Shown: positions 47,369-59,046 of the stretch, in pieces
Position numbering within the stretch: the first letter of the stretch is position 1
Layout of the letters: every line of letters starts with the position of its first letter
Source: Impatiens glandulifera
Taxonomy: Eukaryota > Streptophyta > Magnoliopsida > Ericales > Balsaminaceae
Reading direction: 5' to 3'
Assembly (NCBI RefSeq): GCF_907164915.1
Contig: NC_061869.1
Location: 10,589,721-10,653,720, forward strand
Length of the DNA stretch: 64,000 nucleotides
Notes under the pieces: generated by a model
What the model saw: the letters and a program-made list of their open reading frames with translations, nothing else
The model's database searches: none
What the model was told of the DNA's origin: nothing
Translations under genes and position numbers: made by a program

Positions 47369-47708
47369 TAGAATATATAATTTATTAATATAATAAAAAA
47401 AAGATATAATTATAAGAAAGATAAATGAATGACTTAAGTAGAAGTCAATGATTTAAGGAAGAGATTAGATAAATATAATTTTATTCTTCTTTACTTTTTA
47501 CTTTTTACTTTTTACTTTTTACTTTTTAAGAAATTACTCTGGAAAAGTTTAACCTTTTTCATAAAGAATAAGATTCATACAATATTTTTATTAGAGAAAT
47601 GCCTATATAACCAAAATTTTACTACGCAAAATAATAAAATCTAAGAAGATTAATACATATTCATAGAGTTTTCTTTAAAAAAAAGAAATAACATTGTTGA
47701 AATTAGTC
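46918..47708 (+). promoter_or_regulatory. Upstream region of expansin copy 4
   Basis: A TA run (46917-46937), the Helitron-like block with terminal sequence CGTACAAATGCACAG and GTACTAAT (about 47060-47090), another long TA run (about 47308-47363), a CTTTTTACTTTTTA microduplication (about 47490-47525), and the proximal promoter with TATATAAC at 47604-47611. There is no inverted minisatellite here or before copy 1. Confidence 0.6.
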
Positions 47709-48670
47709 ATGTATTCTCAAGTAAAATTAACATTTTTCATCTTTGTATTATCTTTAATAATGTTTAGTGTATCTGCATCACCTACTATAGCCACATGGTA
47801 TGGACCTGCCAATGGTGCTGGTACTGATGGTAAAAAATCATTTTTTATTTACAACATATGTTATTAAATTTGTTAAAACGAAGAAATTTATGTCTTATAT
47901 GTAATATATATAAAGGCGGAGCATGTGGATATGGTAATTCTGTCGAGTCAAATTATGGAAAATTTGTAACCGCAGTCGGTAATGGATTATTTAAAGGTGG
48001 CCAAGAATGTGGTGCTTGTTATCAGGTTCATTTTTTTTATGTTGTTCATATGAGATGAAACAACTTTTAGATCTATTTATTCAACATATCTGTATATAGG
48101 TGCAATGTTCGTCACACCCAGCATGTTCAAAAAAACCGATAAAGGTAGTTGTTTCCGATCAATGTCCAGAATGTAATCCTGATCAATTTGATCTGAGTGG
48201 CACCGCATTTGGTGCCTTAGCATCTAATGGGAAGGCTGCTGAACTCCGTATTGCTGGGAAGATCCAGATAAATTATCAACGGTATATATATATTTATTTA
48301 TTGATCTTTTTCTTTTACATGTGTTGATATTTTTCGACAATTTATATGGTATGGGTGCAGGGTTCCATGTCAATATGGGCAAAAAATAAAATTTGTAGTC
48401 GATAAAGGTTCGAACCCAAATTATATAGCCGTAAATATAGAGGAAGAAGGTGGAGATGGCGACCTCAGTAAAGTAGAGATTAAACAAGGATCGGGCGAGT
48501 TTCGAGTTGCACATCAGATATTCGGGGCTACATGGGGTATCAACTCCTTGGTACCGGGTCCTTTATCTATTCGTCTCACCACAAGCAGTGGACGATCTGT
48601 CATAGCTAATAACGTTATACCAGTTGGTTGGCACCCTGGTGCAACTTATTTTTCCTCCGTTCAATTTTAA
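47709..48670 (+). CDS. EXPB: Beta-expansin, copy 4 (4 exons, 240 aa, most diverged)
   Basis: Exons are 47709-47829, 47916-48025, 48100-48281 and 48361-48670, with GT..AG introns; intron 3 is the shortest at 79 bp. Relative to copy 1 it has T49S, N89K, G101E, F105D, T120N, N128I, A226V and I235F. Two changes ([10 protein letters not shown] against [10 protein letters not shown]) lie directly before the QFD motif at the presumed active groove. Signal peptide and both expansin domains are complete, with no stops. The different groove sequence makes it the best candidate for functional divergence, or else it represents the older sequence that the other copies left by conversion. Confidence 0.92.
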
Positions 48671-48829
48671 AGTTAGTTTAATTAAGACATCGGTGGGTAT
48701 AAACTTGTTTAAGAGATTCAAATAATAAAATAAGTTTAGTCGTTCTCTTTTATTAATACTTATTTCTTATATAAATTATAATACTGAATAAAAGTTTGGT
48801 GTTAGAATGATATTAATACACGTTATTAG

Positions 48830-50091
48830 ACTTGAAAAATGAAACAAGTATTTGTTCGTAAAACATTCGGGATTTATAAGTCCTTGATGGTGGGGACGAA
48901 TTGTCAAATACCTCTGTACTATTGTCCATGAGTCATTTTTCCATCTGAGGTCTTTTTCTTCTAGGAAAAATATGTATTCGTTTATTGTAAATCCATTATT
49001 ATTGGATTCGGTTTCATTATTTCCAAGCATTTTGGCATAGGTGGGCTGATCTTTTTGACTCTTGGGATCATGAGAGAGATTCATTGCTATGAGCTTTTGT
49101 TTCCCATATAGAGATATAACCGTTGGTGTACTGCCTCGTCTCTTCCTCTAAAAGAGGAGGGTCTCCTTCCTCTATTAGAGAACGATTCATAACTCTGTAT
49201 GCTCATTCCTGTAAATTTAAAAACTGACGAGTCAAAAAATAAAGTGATTATAATATTTTCCCTTCTTATACGTTATTTCAAAATCAAATGGGTTCAAATG
49301 AGCTTGCCATCTGACAAACATTTTTTTTTAACATCATGTTTAAAGTCTTTTTGAAACATAAATTTAGATGTGTTGCAGTCTATTAATTTAATAAATTTTT
49401 TATTATATAAATCGTCTTGAAATTTTAAAACATATTTTACTATAGCGAGTATTTCTTTGGCGATTGTTGCATAATTCTTTTGGGATTCGTTCTATTTTTC
49501 ATAATGGAATCTGACAAGATAGACAATAAGGATTGAAAATATTATTCATTATCTTCTTAAATTCTGATGGAGCATTTTTTAATCTGCATGGCATAACAAT
49601 CCATTCATAATGTCCAATAGGGACATTAAAAGCTGTGTTATACCTATCAGACTTTTCAATCTAGATTTGTCAATATCTTGATTTTAAATTAAATTTTGAA
49701 TATATTAGACTATCATATAGTCTGTCTAGTAAGTATTTTTTTTTATTAGGAATTGAATGTCTAATCCATTTTAATACCTTGTTGAGGGGTTTATAATTAA
49801 TTAATAATCTTGGTACACCCTTTTAATTTTTGAGTGTTTATTCACGTAGAAAGTTGTACATGACCAAGGGATTGTGATGGACTTATTAGCCCTTTTGTGA
49901 AAGAGTATCTATTTCTTTTTTACATAATTCTAAATATTCCGAATTCATTTGGCAAGGTCTTGCCTTTGTAGAAATATTCACTTCATTAAAATAATCTTCG
50001 TAAGGTAGTGAAATCATATGTTTCTTTCTATCCCAAAATGCATTAGGATGCTCATTATAAATTTCTATTGAAATTTTATCTCTTAGTAAAG
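48830..50091 (-). pseudogene. Endogenous pararetrovirus, copy 4 (3' part only)
   Basis: On the minus strand: polyprotein end (49084-48776 open stretch, running into the expansin flank), RNase H remnants (about 49470-49280) and RT (about 49960-49580). It ends at AAAGTA 50093, exactly where the pogo element is inserted in copy 1. Everything further 5' in the virus is missing. Confidence 0.75.
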
Positions 50092-50093
50092 TA

Positions 50094-50193
50094 TAGTAGA
50101 AACTCTATAAAATAATACACTTGAGACGACAAAAATTTATTAATTAAAAGAGTTATTAATTAATCGATAAATTAATAACTCTTTTAATTAATA
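50094..50193 (+). mobile_element. pogo element remnant forming a hairpin, copy 4
   Basis: After TA (50092-50093), TAGTAGAAACTCTATAAAAT matches the pogo terminus with its first C changed to T. The sequence then becomes a near-perfect palindrome (AATTAAAAGAGTTATTAATT, then ATCGAT, then its complement, about 50141-50193). It marks the same insertion site as in copy 1. Confidence 0.65.
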
Positions 50194-50257
50194 ATCTTGT
50201 TTTAAGATATTCAAATAATAAAATAAATTTAATAATTTTCTTTTATTAATATTTATT

Positions 50258-50318
<61 letters not shown>

Positions 50319-50410
50319 CATTCATTTTAAATTAATTATATTTAAATTATAATACTAAATAAAAGTGTTAGAATGATGTTAAAGCACGTAAAAAGGCTTG
50401 AAAAAATAGA
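50194..50410 (+). repeat. Second, diverged copy of the expansin 3' flank
   Basis: ATCTTGTTTTAAGATATTCAAATAATAAAATAAATTTAATAA and the following bases match the flank after each expansin stop (for example 2786-2935), including TTAAATTATAATACTAAATAAAAG and GAATGATGTTAAAGCACG (given in pieces). A TA run (50264-50316) interrupts it. So viral copy 4 lies between two copies of the same flank. Confidence 0.65.
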
Positions 50411-50930
50411 TTTAAGTCTAATAAATAATGTAATGTAATTTTGACACTATTACTGACATTAAATTCCCATTTACTATCATTACTAGATTTATAGGTAAAC
50501 TAAAATGATCCATTAATTTATATTAATACATTAATATTTAAGGATATAATACATTAATATGAAACACGTTAAACACACAAATTATCATCCTATGATATAA
50601 AAATAAGGTATATATAACTGCCTAAAAACAATAAATACAACAAATAAAAACACAATCGTGTTGTTCCTTTACAATATTATATTATATATTTGTTTATTAT
50701 CATATTAGTATATATGGATATAATTAATTAATAATAAAAAATAATTGAAACTCATATAACTTGTTATGCCATTGTAATGTTGTATACAAATGTTTTTTAA
50801 ATAAACAAAGGAAAGAGAAAAATTAATTAAGAAAGACATAATTAATTAATGTAAGAAAATATGTTTAATATGGTTTTGAGGATATGGTCAGAATAAAACT
50901 AAGTGAAGTAAATTATTTTGTACAGGCACA
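50411..50930. other. AT-rich spacer, no gene
   Basis: A/T-rich sequence with short direct AATTAATTAA words. No coding potential or recognised repeat. The left end of the LTR that follows lies somewhere near 50860-50930; I could not find its TG terminus. Confidence 0.4.
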
Positions 50931-51398
50931 AAACTAAAGGATTATGCTACTTAAGACGTGATCTGAATCAGGCACATTTAGATGTCTTGCTACTTTAGAC
51001 GAAGTCTGAAGTACGCAAGTAGACGGAGTCGTCTAACTCCTTTAGATTCGGTCTAAAGGGAAACGTAGTTAGACGAGGTTTGACTCCTTTAGATGCGGTC
51101 TAAAGGGAAACGTAGTTAGACGAGGTCTAACTCCTTTAGATTCGGTCTAAAGGGAAACGTATATAGACAAGGTCTAACTCCTTTAGATGCGGTCTAAAGG
51201 GAAACGTAGTTAGACGAGGTCTAACTTCTTTAGACGCAGTCTAAAGGAAAACGTAGTTAGACGAGGTATAACTCTCATAGAGGCAGTCTAAAGGGAAGCG
51301 TAGTTAGACAATTTCTAACTCATTTAGATGTAGTATAAAGGGAAGCGTAGTTAGACGACGTCTAACTCCTTTAGACGCAGTCTAAAGAGAACGTCTGA
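50931..51398 (+). mobile_element. LTR (U3 part) with TTAGACGAGGTCTAA palindrome array, outermost host of the nest
   Basis: It matches the solo LTR in style (TTTTGTACAGGCAC against TTTTGGTGCAGGTG at the start) and carries about eight ~50-bp units of GTTAGACGAGGTCTAACTCC + TTTAGATGCGGTCTAAAGGG + AAACGTA. It is interrupted at 51398 by a copia element. It continues at 56569-56660 and, after a CACTA element, at 63408-64000. Confidence 0.75.
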
Positions 51399-54300
51399 TG
51401 TTAGGAATTTCAAGTTGAATAATACTTTTCTATTGAAATCAATTGATCTGATTAATTTCACAAGTCAACCAAATTATACTAGCAGATCAGCAAAGTAATA
51501 AAGAACACCAGATTTACGTGGAAAATCCTCTCAACACGGAGGGTAAAAAACCACGGGGCAAAACCAACAGATTTCACTAATCAGTAAGAAACCGATACAA
51601 TTGTTCTTCTCAACTTTAAACCTAAAGTTGAGGTATACATACAGAGAAACTAATTTCATTCAAACCCAAACAAAACTAGGTTTGAGAAAACATGAAATTC
51701 CCTTTACAAATAAGAGAGAAATGAACCTGAGGGTAATCAAGACAAAGAAAGTGATACTTTGTTCTCCTTCTCTTCTTCTTCCTCTATATCTTCTTCTCTT
51801 CTTCTTCCTCTGTATTTTCTTCACTCTGTTTCTCTTGATCTCTTCACAGAACTCTCACTAAAATTGTGGTAGAGAGAGAAACAAAATTAGGGTTTATTTG
51901 GTTTTTATATTGCCTAATTGGGCTGGACCCATAAGGCCCAACAATCTCCCCCTCCAGCCCACCGATCTTCAAGTCATCACTTGGTATTCACGCCGACAAG
52001 CCGACAACAAAGCTCAAACTTGTCTTTTGGAACTATCTTCGTGAACATGTCTGATGGATTCTTATCAGTGTGAATTTTCTTCAGCTGCATCTGCTGGCTT
52101 TCTATTGCATCTCTTAACCAATGAAATCTCACATCAATATGCTTAGTTCTGGAATGATATGTAGCATTCTTGATCAAATCTATAGCACTCTGTCTATCAT
52201 AGAAAATAACTGCATCTTCTTGTTGCATACCAAGCTCCAAGAGAAATCTAATCAACCACAATAGCTCTTTACCAGCTTCAGTGGCTGCAATGTATTTTGC
52301 TTCTGTGGTTGACAAAGCCACACATTTTTGCAATTTGGATTTCCATGACACGGCTCCCCCTGCAAAAGTAAGCACATAACCTGAAGTGGATTTTCTGTGA
52401 TCCAGATCTCCAGCCATATCAGAATCAGTGTAACCTTCTAGCACATGTTCACCATTTCCAAAACTCAAACACAAATTGGAAGTGCCTCTTAGATATTTAA
52501 GAATCAATTTCACTGCTTCCCAATGTTGTTTTCCTAGATTAGAAAAGAATTTGTTTACCACACCGACTGCATAAGCTATATCTGGCCTAGTGCAAACCAT
52601 TGCATACATCAAACTCCCTACAGTTGAGGAGTATGGCACACTTGACATTTCATCCTTTTCTTTTTCTGTTGATGGACACAACTTCTTGCTCAATTTCAAA
52701 TGGCTAGGAAGTGGACAACTTACTTTCTTTGCTCCTTGCATGTTGAATCTTTCAAGCACCCTTTCAATGTACTTCTCTTGTGACAACCAAAGTCTCTTAG
52801 CCTTTCTGTCACGAGTAATCTTCATGCCCAATATCTGGCGTGCTTGACCCATGTCTTTCATTTCAAATGTCTTGGACATCTCTTTCTTCAACATAGCTAT
52901 AAATAGAGCATTCTGTCCTGCAATCAACATATCATCAACATAAAGTAAAAGAATTATAAATTTTCCATTAGGAAATCTTTTGAAGAAAACACATGGATCT
53001 GCCTTGGTTTTCTGGTACCCATGACTCATCATAAAGGAGTCAAATTTCTTGTACCACTGTCTCGGGGCTTGTTTCAAACCATATAGACTCTTCTTCAATT
53101 TGCAAATCATGTTCTCTTTTTCTTTCACTTCAAATCCCTCTAGTTGCACCATATAGATCTCTTCTTCAAGGTTACCATGAAGGAATGCAGTTTTTACATC
53201 AAGGTTGTTCAAGTTCAAGATCTAGGCCAGATACTAGACCTAACACTGCACGAATGGAAGTCATCTTTACCACTGGTGAGAAAATTTCCTCAAAGTCGAT
53301 GCCCTGTTTCTGTCCAAAACCCTTTACAACCAGTCGGGCTTTGTACTTCATAAGTTCTCCATTTTCATCTCTCTTTAGCTTGAACACCCATTTATTTCTC
53401 AAGGCCTTTCTGCCCTTAGGAAGCTCCACAAGCTCATATGTGTCATTTTCTTGCAATGACTTCATCTCGTCTTTCATTGCATCCTGCCACTTAACTTTGT
53501 CTTTATGAGCTTGTGCCTCCTAAAAACTTTCTGGCTTTCCTTCTTCTATCAACAGGATATACTCTGAAGAAGGGTATCTTTTAGAAGGTTTGTGCTCTCT
53601 TTCTGATCTTCTTACTTGGGGCTCTTCTGGCTCCACTTGATGATGTTGCTCCCCCTGCATAGAAGCATCATTAACAATATCATCATCATTACTACCATTC
53701 ATGTCAGAGGTTTCTTCAGCAACTTCTTCATCATGTTCATCTTCATTTGTTACTGCTGACTGTACATATGAAGGAACTGGTATGAGTTCTATGAACTCAT
53801 CAACCCTCTCTGAATTCTCGTTGATTTCTGGACTTATCCCTGTCTGACCTTCAAAGAACACAACATCTCTACACCTGACAATTCTCTTCTTTTCTAAGTC
53901 CCATAATTTGTACCCAAATTCTTCATTTCCATATCTAAGGAAAATACATGGAGTTGCTTTATTATCCAACTTGGATCTTTGTTCCTTTGGAATATGCACA
54001 TATGCTTTGCATCCAAACACCCTTAGATGTGAGTATGAAACATTCTTCTTAGACCATACTATTTTTGGTATCTCGAATTTCAAAGGAACAGATGGCGACC
54101 TATTTATGAGATAGCAGGCTGTGCAAACTGCTTCTCCCCAAAACTGTTTTGGCAACTTTGCCATCTTCAGCATGCATCTCACCTTTTCTACAATGGTGCG
54201 ATTCATTCTCTCAGCCACACCATTGTGCTGCGGAGTTCCAGGCACTGTCTTCTCATGTCGAATACCATATTTGGTACAGTATGCTTTAAATTCCTTGGAG

Positions 54301-56568
54301 GTATACTCTCCCCCGTTATCAGAGCGAAGATATTTCAGCTTACTGTCTGTCTCTCTTTCTACCATGACATGAAACTCTTGAAAGTAATTGAATACCTGGT
54401 CTTTTGTTCTCATAAAATAAACCCACACCTTTCTAGACGCATCATCAATAAATGTTAAAAAATATCGATTGCCACCCAATGACTCCACTTCAAAAGGACC
54501 ACACACATCAGAATAAATCAAGTCTAACACATTATGTTTTCTTTCTGATGTCTAACTAAAAGAGACTCGATGTTGCTTACCAAATGGGCAGTAGTCGCAT
54601 AGATCGAGAACCTCATCTTTGGTTGAGGGGATGTGCAGCTTCCTCACCAGAATTCGCAGCCCTTTCTCACTCATGTGGCCAAGGCATTGATGCCACAGAT
54701 TTAGAGAGCATTCAGCTTGTACTGCATTCAGATCATCTTTGAGTACATTCACATGTGTTCTGTACAATGAGTGCCACGACTTCCCTTTTGCTACAATCAT
54801 TGATCCTTTACTGAGTTTCCATTCACCACCACCAAGATAATGCTTGAATCCATCTTTGTCCAATGCATCACCTGATATCAAATTTAGACGCAAATCAGGA
54901 ATATACCGCACATCTTTCAATGTTAACCGATGCCCCTGTTCTGTCTGCAAATAAATGTCACAAATACCCACAATGCTTGAGTGACTAGTATTACCCATCT
55001 TCACTATACCAAGATCTCCAGCCTTCTACGTGGTAAAGAACTCTTTATTCGGTGTAGCATGATAGCAAGCACATGTATCAACTATCCACTCAACTCCTTG
55101 GTGATCTTCTACATGTAGATATTGTTCCTTTTCATAAGAAAGAATAACTACATCCTCTGCAGTTACTGTGGCTGTGGTATTTCTGTTTCCATCATCTTTC
55201 TTCTGATTTTTGCCTTCATTCTGTAGTCTTTTCCAGGCTCTACAATTTTTCTTCATGTGACCTTCTTTACCACAATGATAACATTCTCTTCCCTTAGATT
55301 TTGATCTACCTTTTGACTTGCTATGGCCTCTTGATTGTTGTCGGTGTTCAGCTCTTCCCCTGTTCTCTGTGACTAGGGCATGTGCACTATTTGTATTAGT
55401 TGACTTCCTTCTTGTCTCCTCATTGAACAAGTTGCTAGTAACTATACTCATAGTAAGCACACGATTCGGAGTTGCATTACTAACTGTCATAACCAATGTC
55501 TCCCAACTGTCAGGCAATGATCCCAATAGCAATAAGGCTTGTAGCTCATCTTCTAAGGTCATCTCCATCACTGATAATTGATTAATCAAGCTCTGGAACT
55601 CGTTTAAATGCTCTGCAACACCTGTGCTTTCTCTGAATTTCAGATTTACCAACTTTCGGATCAGAAACGCTTTGTTACCTGCCGTTTTCTGCTCATACAA
55701 TGACTCTAGCTTCTTCCATAGCTCATGAGCACTTTTCTCACTTGTTACATGGTGATAAACACTATAATCAAGCCATTGTCTGATTGTGCCGACTACTTTC
55801 CGGTTCAGTTTTATCCAATCAGCTTCAGCCATCTCTTTTGGCTTTGCACTATCTCCTTCAACTGGCTCATACAGATCCTTACAATAAAGGATGTCCTCTA
55901 TTTTGGATTTCCAAATCTGCCAGTTATTGTTTGTCAGCCTGATCATAGTGCTACTGCCTTCCATCTGAGCCTGAGAAAAGCACTCTTCAATAGAAAGTAA
56001 ACCTAACCTGGCTCTGATACCACTGGTTAGGAATTTCAAGTTGAATAATACTTTCCTATTGAAATCAATTGATCTGATTAATTTCACAAGTCAACCAAAT
56101 CATACTAGAAGATTAGCAAACTAATAAAGAACACCAGATTTACGTGGAAAACCCTCTCAACACGGAGGGTAAAAAACCACGGGGCAAAACAATAGATTTC
56201 ACTAATCAGTAAGAAACCGATACAATTGTTCTTCTCAACTTTAAACTTAAAGTTGAGGTATACATACAGAGAAACTAATTTCATTCAAACCCAAACAAAT
56301 CTAGGTTTGAGAAAACATGAAATTCCCTTTACAAATAAGAGAGAAATGAACCTGAGGGTAATCAAGACAAAGAAGGTGATACTCTGTTCTCCTTCTCTTC
56401 TTCTTCCTCTATATCTTCTTCTCTTCTTCTTCCTTTGTATTTTCTTCACTCTTTTTCTCTTGATCTCTTCACAGAACTCTCACTAAAATTGTGGTAGAGA
56501 GAGAAACAAAATTAGGGTTTATTTGGTTTTTATATTGCCTAATTGGGCTGAACCCATAAGGCCCAACA
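51399..56568 (-). mobile_element. Tnt1/Tork-like copia element, 5170 bp, two 545-bp LTRs
   Basis: LTRs at 51399-51943 and 56024-56568 (TG(G)TTAGGAATT...GCCCAACA) are nearly identical, so the insertion is young. The target duplication is TCTGA (51394-51398) / TCTAA (56569-56573), one mismatch. The PBS TGGTATCAGAGCCAGG ends next to the right LTR; the polypurine tract GGAGGGGGAGAT (minus strand) precedes the left LTR. It is nested in the palindrome-rich LTR. Confidence 0.92.
51977..55964 (-). pseudogene. Tork-like copia gag-pol polyprotein with three TAG codons and one frameshift
   Basis: One reading frame from ATG 55964 (MEGSSTMIRL). The order is gag with knuckle CYHCGKEGHMKKNC, protease (VDTCACYHAT, glycine of the DTG site replaced by cysteine), GAG-pre-integrase (LWHQCLGHMSEKGL), integrase core (DLIYSDVCGPF, YLRSDNGGEY, HNGVAERMN), RT with LLLYVDDMLI, and RNase H (STTEAKYIAATEA, HSRTKHIDVRF), ending at 51977. 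Disruptions are TAG at 55026-55028, 54552-54554 and 53520-53522, and a one-base insertion near 53205 just before DVKTAFLHG. Otherwise it is full length. It is related to the Tnt1 family of plant retrotransposons; copying functions are encoded but interrupted. Confidence 0.9.
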
Positions 56569-56660
56569 TCTAATGCATTGCTTCAGCAGCCGTCGGAAGG
56601 AAGCATCCATCTAACCATGTACTCACTCAGCTCTAACAACGTATGAACAATTGCCACAAA
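56569..56660 (+). mobile_element. LTR continuation between nested insertions
   Basis: TAATGCATTGCTTCAGCAGC matches the solo LTR at about 19069-19090 (TTAATGCCATGCTTAAGCAGC, in pieces), showing that the copia and CACTA elements split one LTR. It ends at GCCACAAA, where CACTAGT begins. Confidence 0.7.
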
Positions 56661-57397
56661 CACTAGTAAAAAATATGTAATTACTGAGGAGACTCACCAA
56701 AAGCTATTAAATGCTCTCGGAAATATAATTGATGGGTATTGGTTGGCCCAACATTGTGGCCCAATCTCTAATAACCCGCTTATTAGACTTGACCTAATAA
56801 TATAAATAGATACTACTCTCTTGGTGGGAGGCATAGGTTAAATTTCTTTGTGGTGTTTGGATGCTAGTGAGAGGGTTGCCTCCTTTGTGTGAGATAGTGG
56901 TGCAACGGAATCGATAAACAAGAGGACTAAGCCAAACTCCAATCGCATTCACACCCAACAGTGGTATCAGAGCTAGGGTTTAGGGTTTGTAATTGAAGTT
57001 TGATATTGGGTTGGAGGATATAAGTTATCTTCACCAATAAGCGTAGATCTATCCTTTGTTTCTTCTTTAATCCTCTTGCTTTTATTCTCTACTTCTGCTG
57101 CTACTAGAGGAAGAAAAAAGTCGTTGTCGCCTCTAGAGAAGAAGTCGTTGTTGTCATGTTCAACCGTTGTCGGTGTAGCGTTTGTCGCGACCGTTGAGAA
57201 TCAAATTCGTCGTTGTGCCGATGTCGTGCCGCTACTAAGAAGACGAAGCATCAAATCCTCGAGCGGGGTGGGTAAGTCAAAACTTTCTTTGAGTTTCGCA
57301 AGGTATCATAGCTTGAACCCTCCTATTAATTTCTACCAATTGATTGTTGATTGCTTTTGATTTGTTTGATAGCATATTTGGTGTTAATCAATATGGT

Positions 57398-58282
57398 ATG
57401 GTTCCGTTTGACGGAAAAATTGATTTTAGCATTTGAAAACAAAAAATGAAATGTGTTTTGATTCAGAAAAAATATTTTAAAGTTGTTAGTCAGGTTTATG
57501 TGGTTACTGATACCATTGAGAAAAATAGTGAAATGAATGAAAATGCTTGTGCATCTATATACTTGAATTTATCTGATTCTGTGATGAGAAAAATTGGTAT
57601 TTTAGAGTGTGCAAAAACCTTGTGGGATAAATTATCTGAACTTTATACTGAAACTTCTCTTCCTAATAAAATGTTCTTACTTGAAAAGTTTTTCAAATTT
57701 AGATTGGATATGTCCAAGGACATTAAAGATAATCTAGATGTTTTCACTAAATTTATTTTTGATATTAAGTTATGTGGTGATAAGAACATTGATGAGTATG
57801 CCCCCATTGTCTTGTTGAATGTTATTCCTGATTCTTTTAATGATGTGAAGTCTACCATTAAGTATGGAATAGATAGTGTCACTCTTGATATTGTTGTTAA
57901 TGGTCTTAAGAGTAAGGAGTTAGATTTAAGACACTCTGAGAGGGATAAACAGTCTGGTGGGGAAGTCATGCATGTGAGGGGTATATCTCAAGGTAAGTCG
58001 AGTGCCCAAAAGAATGTCAATAATGAGAGTTCTGGTAAGAAATCTCATCCTGCTAGTAAAAGCAGATCTAAGTCTAGGTCTAGTGCTAGAAAGTGTTATA
58101 ATTGTCATGAGTCTGGTCATTTTATCAAGGACTGTCCAAAACCTAAGAGAAATCAGCATGTTGAAAATGTTAATCTGGCTGTTTGTGAGGGAAATTTGGG
58201 TGATATTTTTATGATTAATAATCTATGTGATTATGCTAGCTTGAACTCTGTGTTATCTGATTCTTTGTGCAAATCTGATTGA
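57398..58282 (+). pseudogene. Copia gag, broken by one TGA
   Basis: From ATG 57398 (MVPFDGKIDF) the frame meets TGA at 57434-57436, where copia gags usually have Trp before KQKM, and then stays open to TGA 58280-58282. It contains the gag fold words AKTLWDKLSELY, FLLEKFFKFR and the basic tract SKSRSKSRSSARK, then a zinc knuckle CYNCHESGHFIKDC at about 58094-58135. The second TGA lies directly before LVDSGC of the protease, so gag and pol were one frame. Confidence 0.8.
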
Positions 58283-59046
58283 CTAGTTGACTCTGGTTGT
58301 ACTTTCCATGTGACTCCATTTAGAGATTTGTTTTCGAACTATAAAGAGATTGAACATGATTTTGTGTCTATGGCAAATTCGAAAAATTGCAATGTGTTAG
58401 GAATAGGTGATGTATGCCTAAAGTTTTCTTGTAGTTCTGTGTTTACTTTGAAGAATGTGAGGCATGTTCCTAATTTGCGTAATAATTTATTGTCTTGTGC
58501 ATTTCTTGAGAATAATGGTTTGGAGGGAAAGTGGGGGAAGGGTGTTATGAAAATTTTACGTGGGTCTCTTGTTATCTTACTGCAAAAAAGATGAACAATC
58601 TGTATGTGTGTCATGTTGAGACTACTTGTGACTCTGTGAACTCTGTGATTGGTGATAAATATGTTCTTTGGAATAATAGATTAGGTCACATGAGTAAAAA
58701 AGATCTAGAAATTTTGCATAAAGGTGGTCACTTTGGTAGTGATAAATTGTCCCCCATCCCCTTCTGTGAATCATGTGTGTTAGGAAAACAACATAAGGTG
58801 AGTTTTCCCATCTCCTCTTACCCAAATGTGTCTAAGTGTACTGATATCCTTGAATATTTACATTATGATGTGTGGGGTCCCTCTAGTGTTGCTACACATG
58901 GAGGGAACCAATATTTTTTATCCACATTGATGATTATTCTAGGAAAGTTTGGGTGTTACTATTAAAACATAAGTCTGATGTTTTTGAAAAGTTTAAAGAG
59001 TGGAAGATTTTGATTGAGAATCAAACAGGTAAGAGAAGAACTTTTG
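58283..59046 (+). pseudogene. Copia protease and integrase N-terminal part, frameshifted
   Basis: Protease active site LVDSGCTFHV directly after the TGA. A frameshift near 58560 moves coding to another frame for the pre-integrase HHCC region (LWNNRLGHMSKKDLEILHKG, FCESCVLGKQHKVSF) and the first core aspartate (LHYDVWGPSSVATHGG). It shifts again near 58920 (IDDYSRKVWV). At about 59030-59045 it breaks off after IENQTGKR. Confidence 0.75.

Noticed and set aside
51601..51861. 86-residue ORFs in both LTRs of the Tork-like element (also 56226-56486)
   Set aside because: They lie in LTR sequence, are identical by duplication, and contain a CTTCTTCTT low-complexity tract. No family match is recognised.
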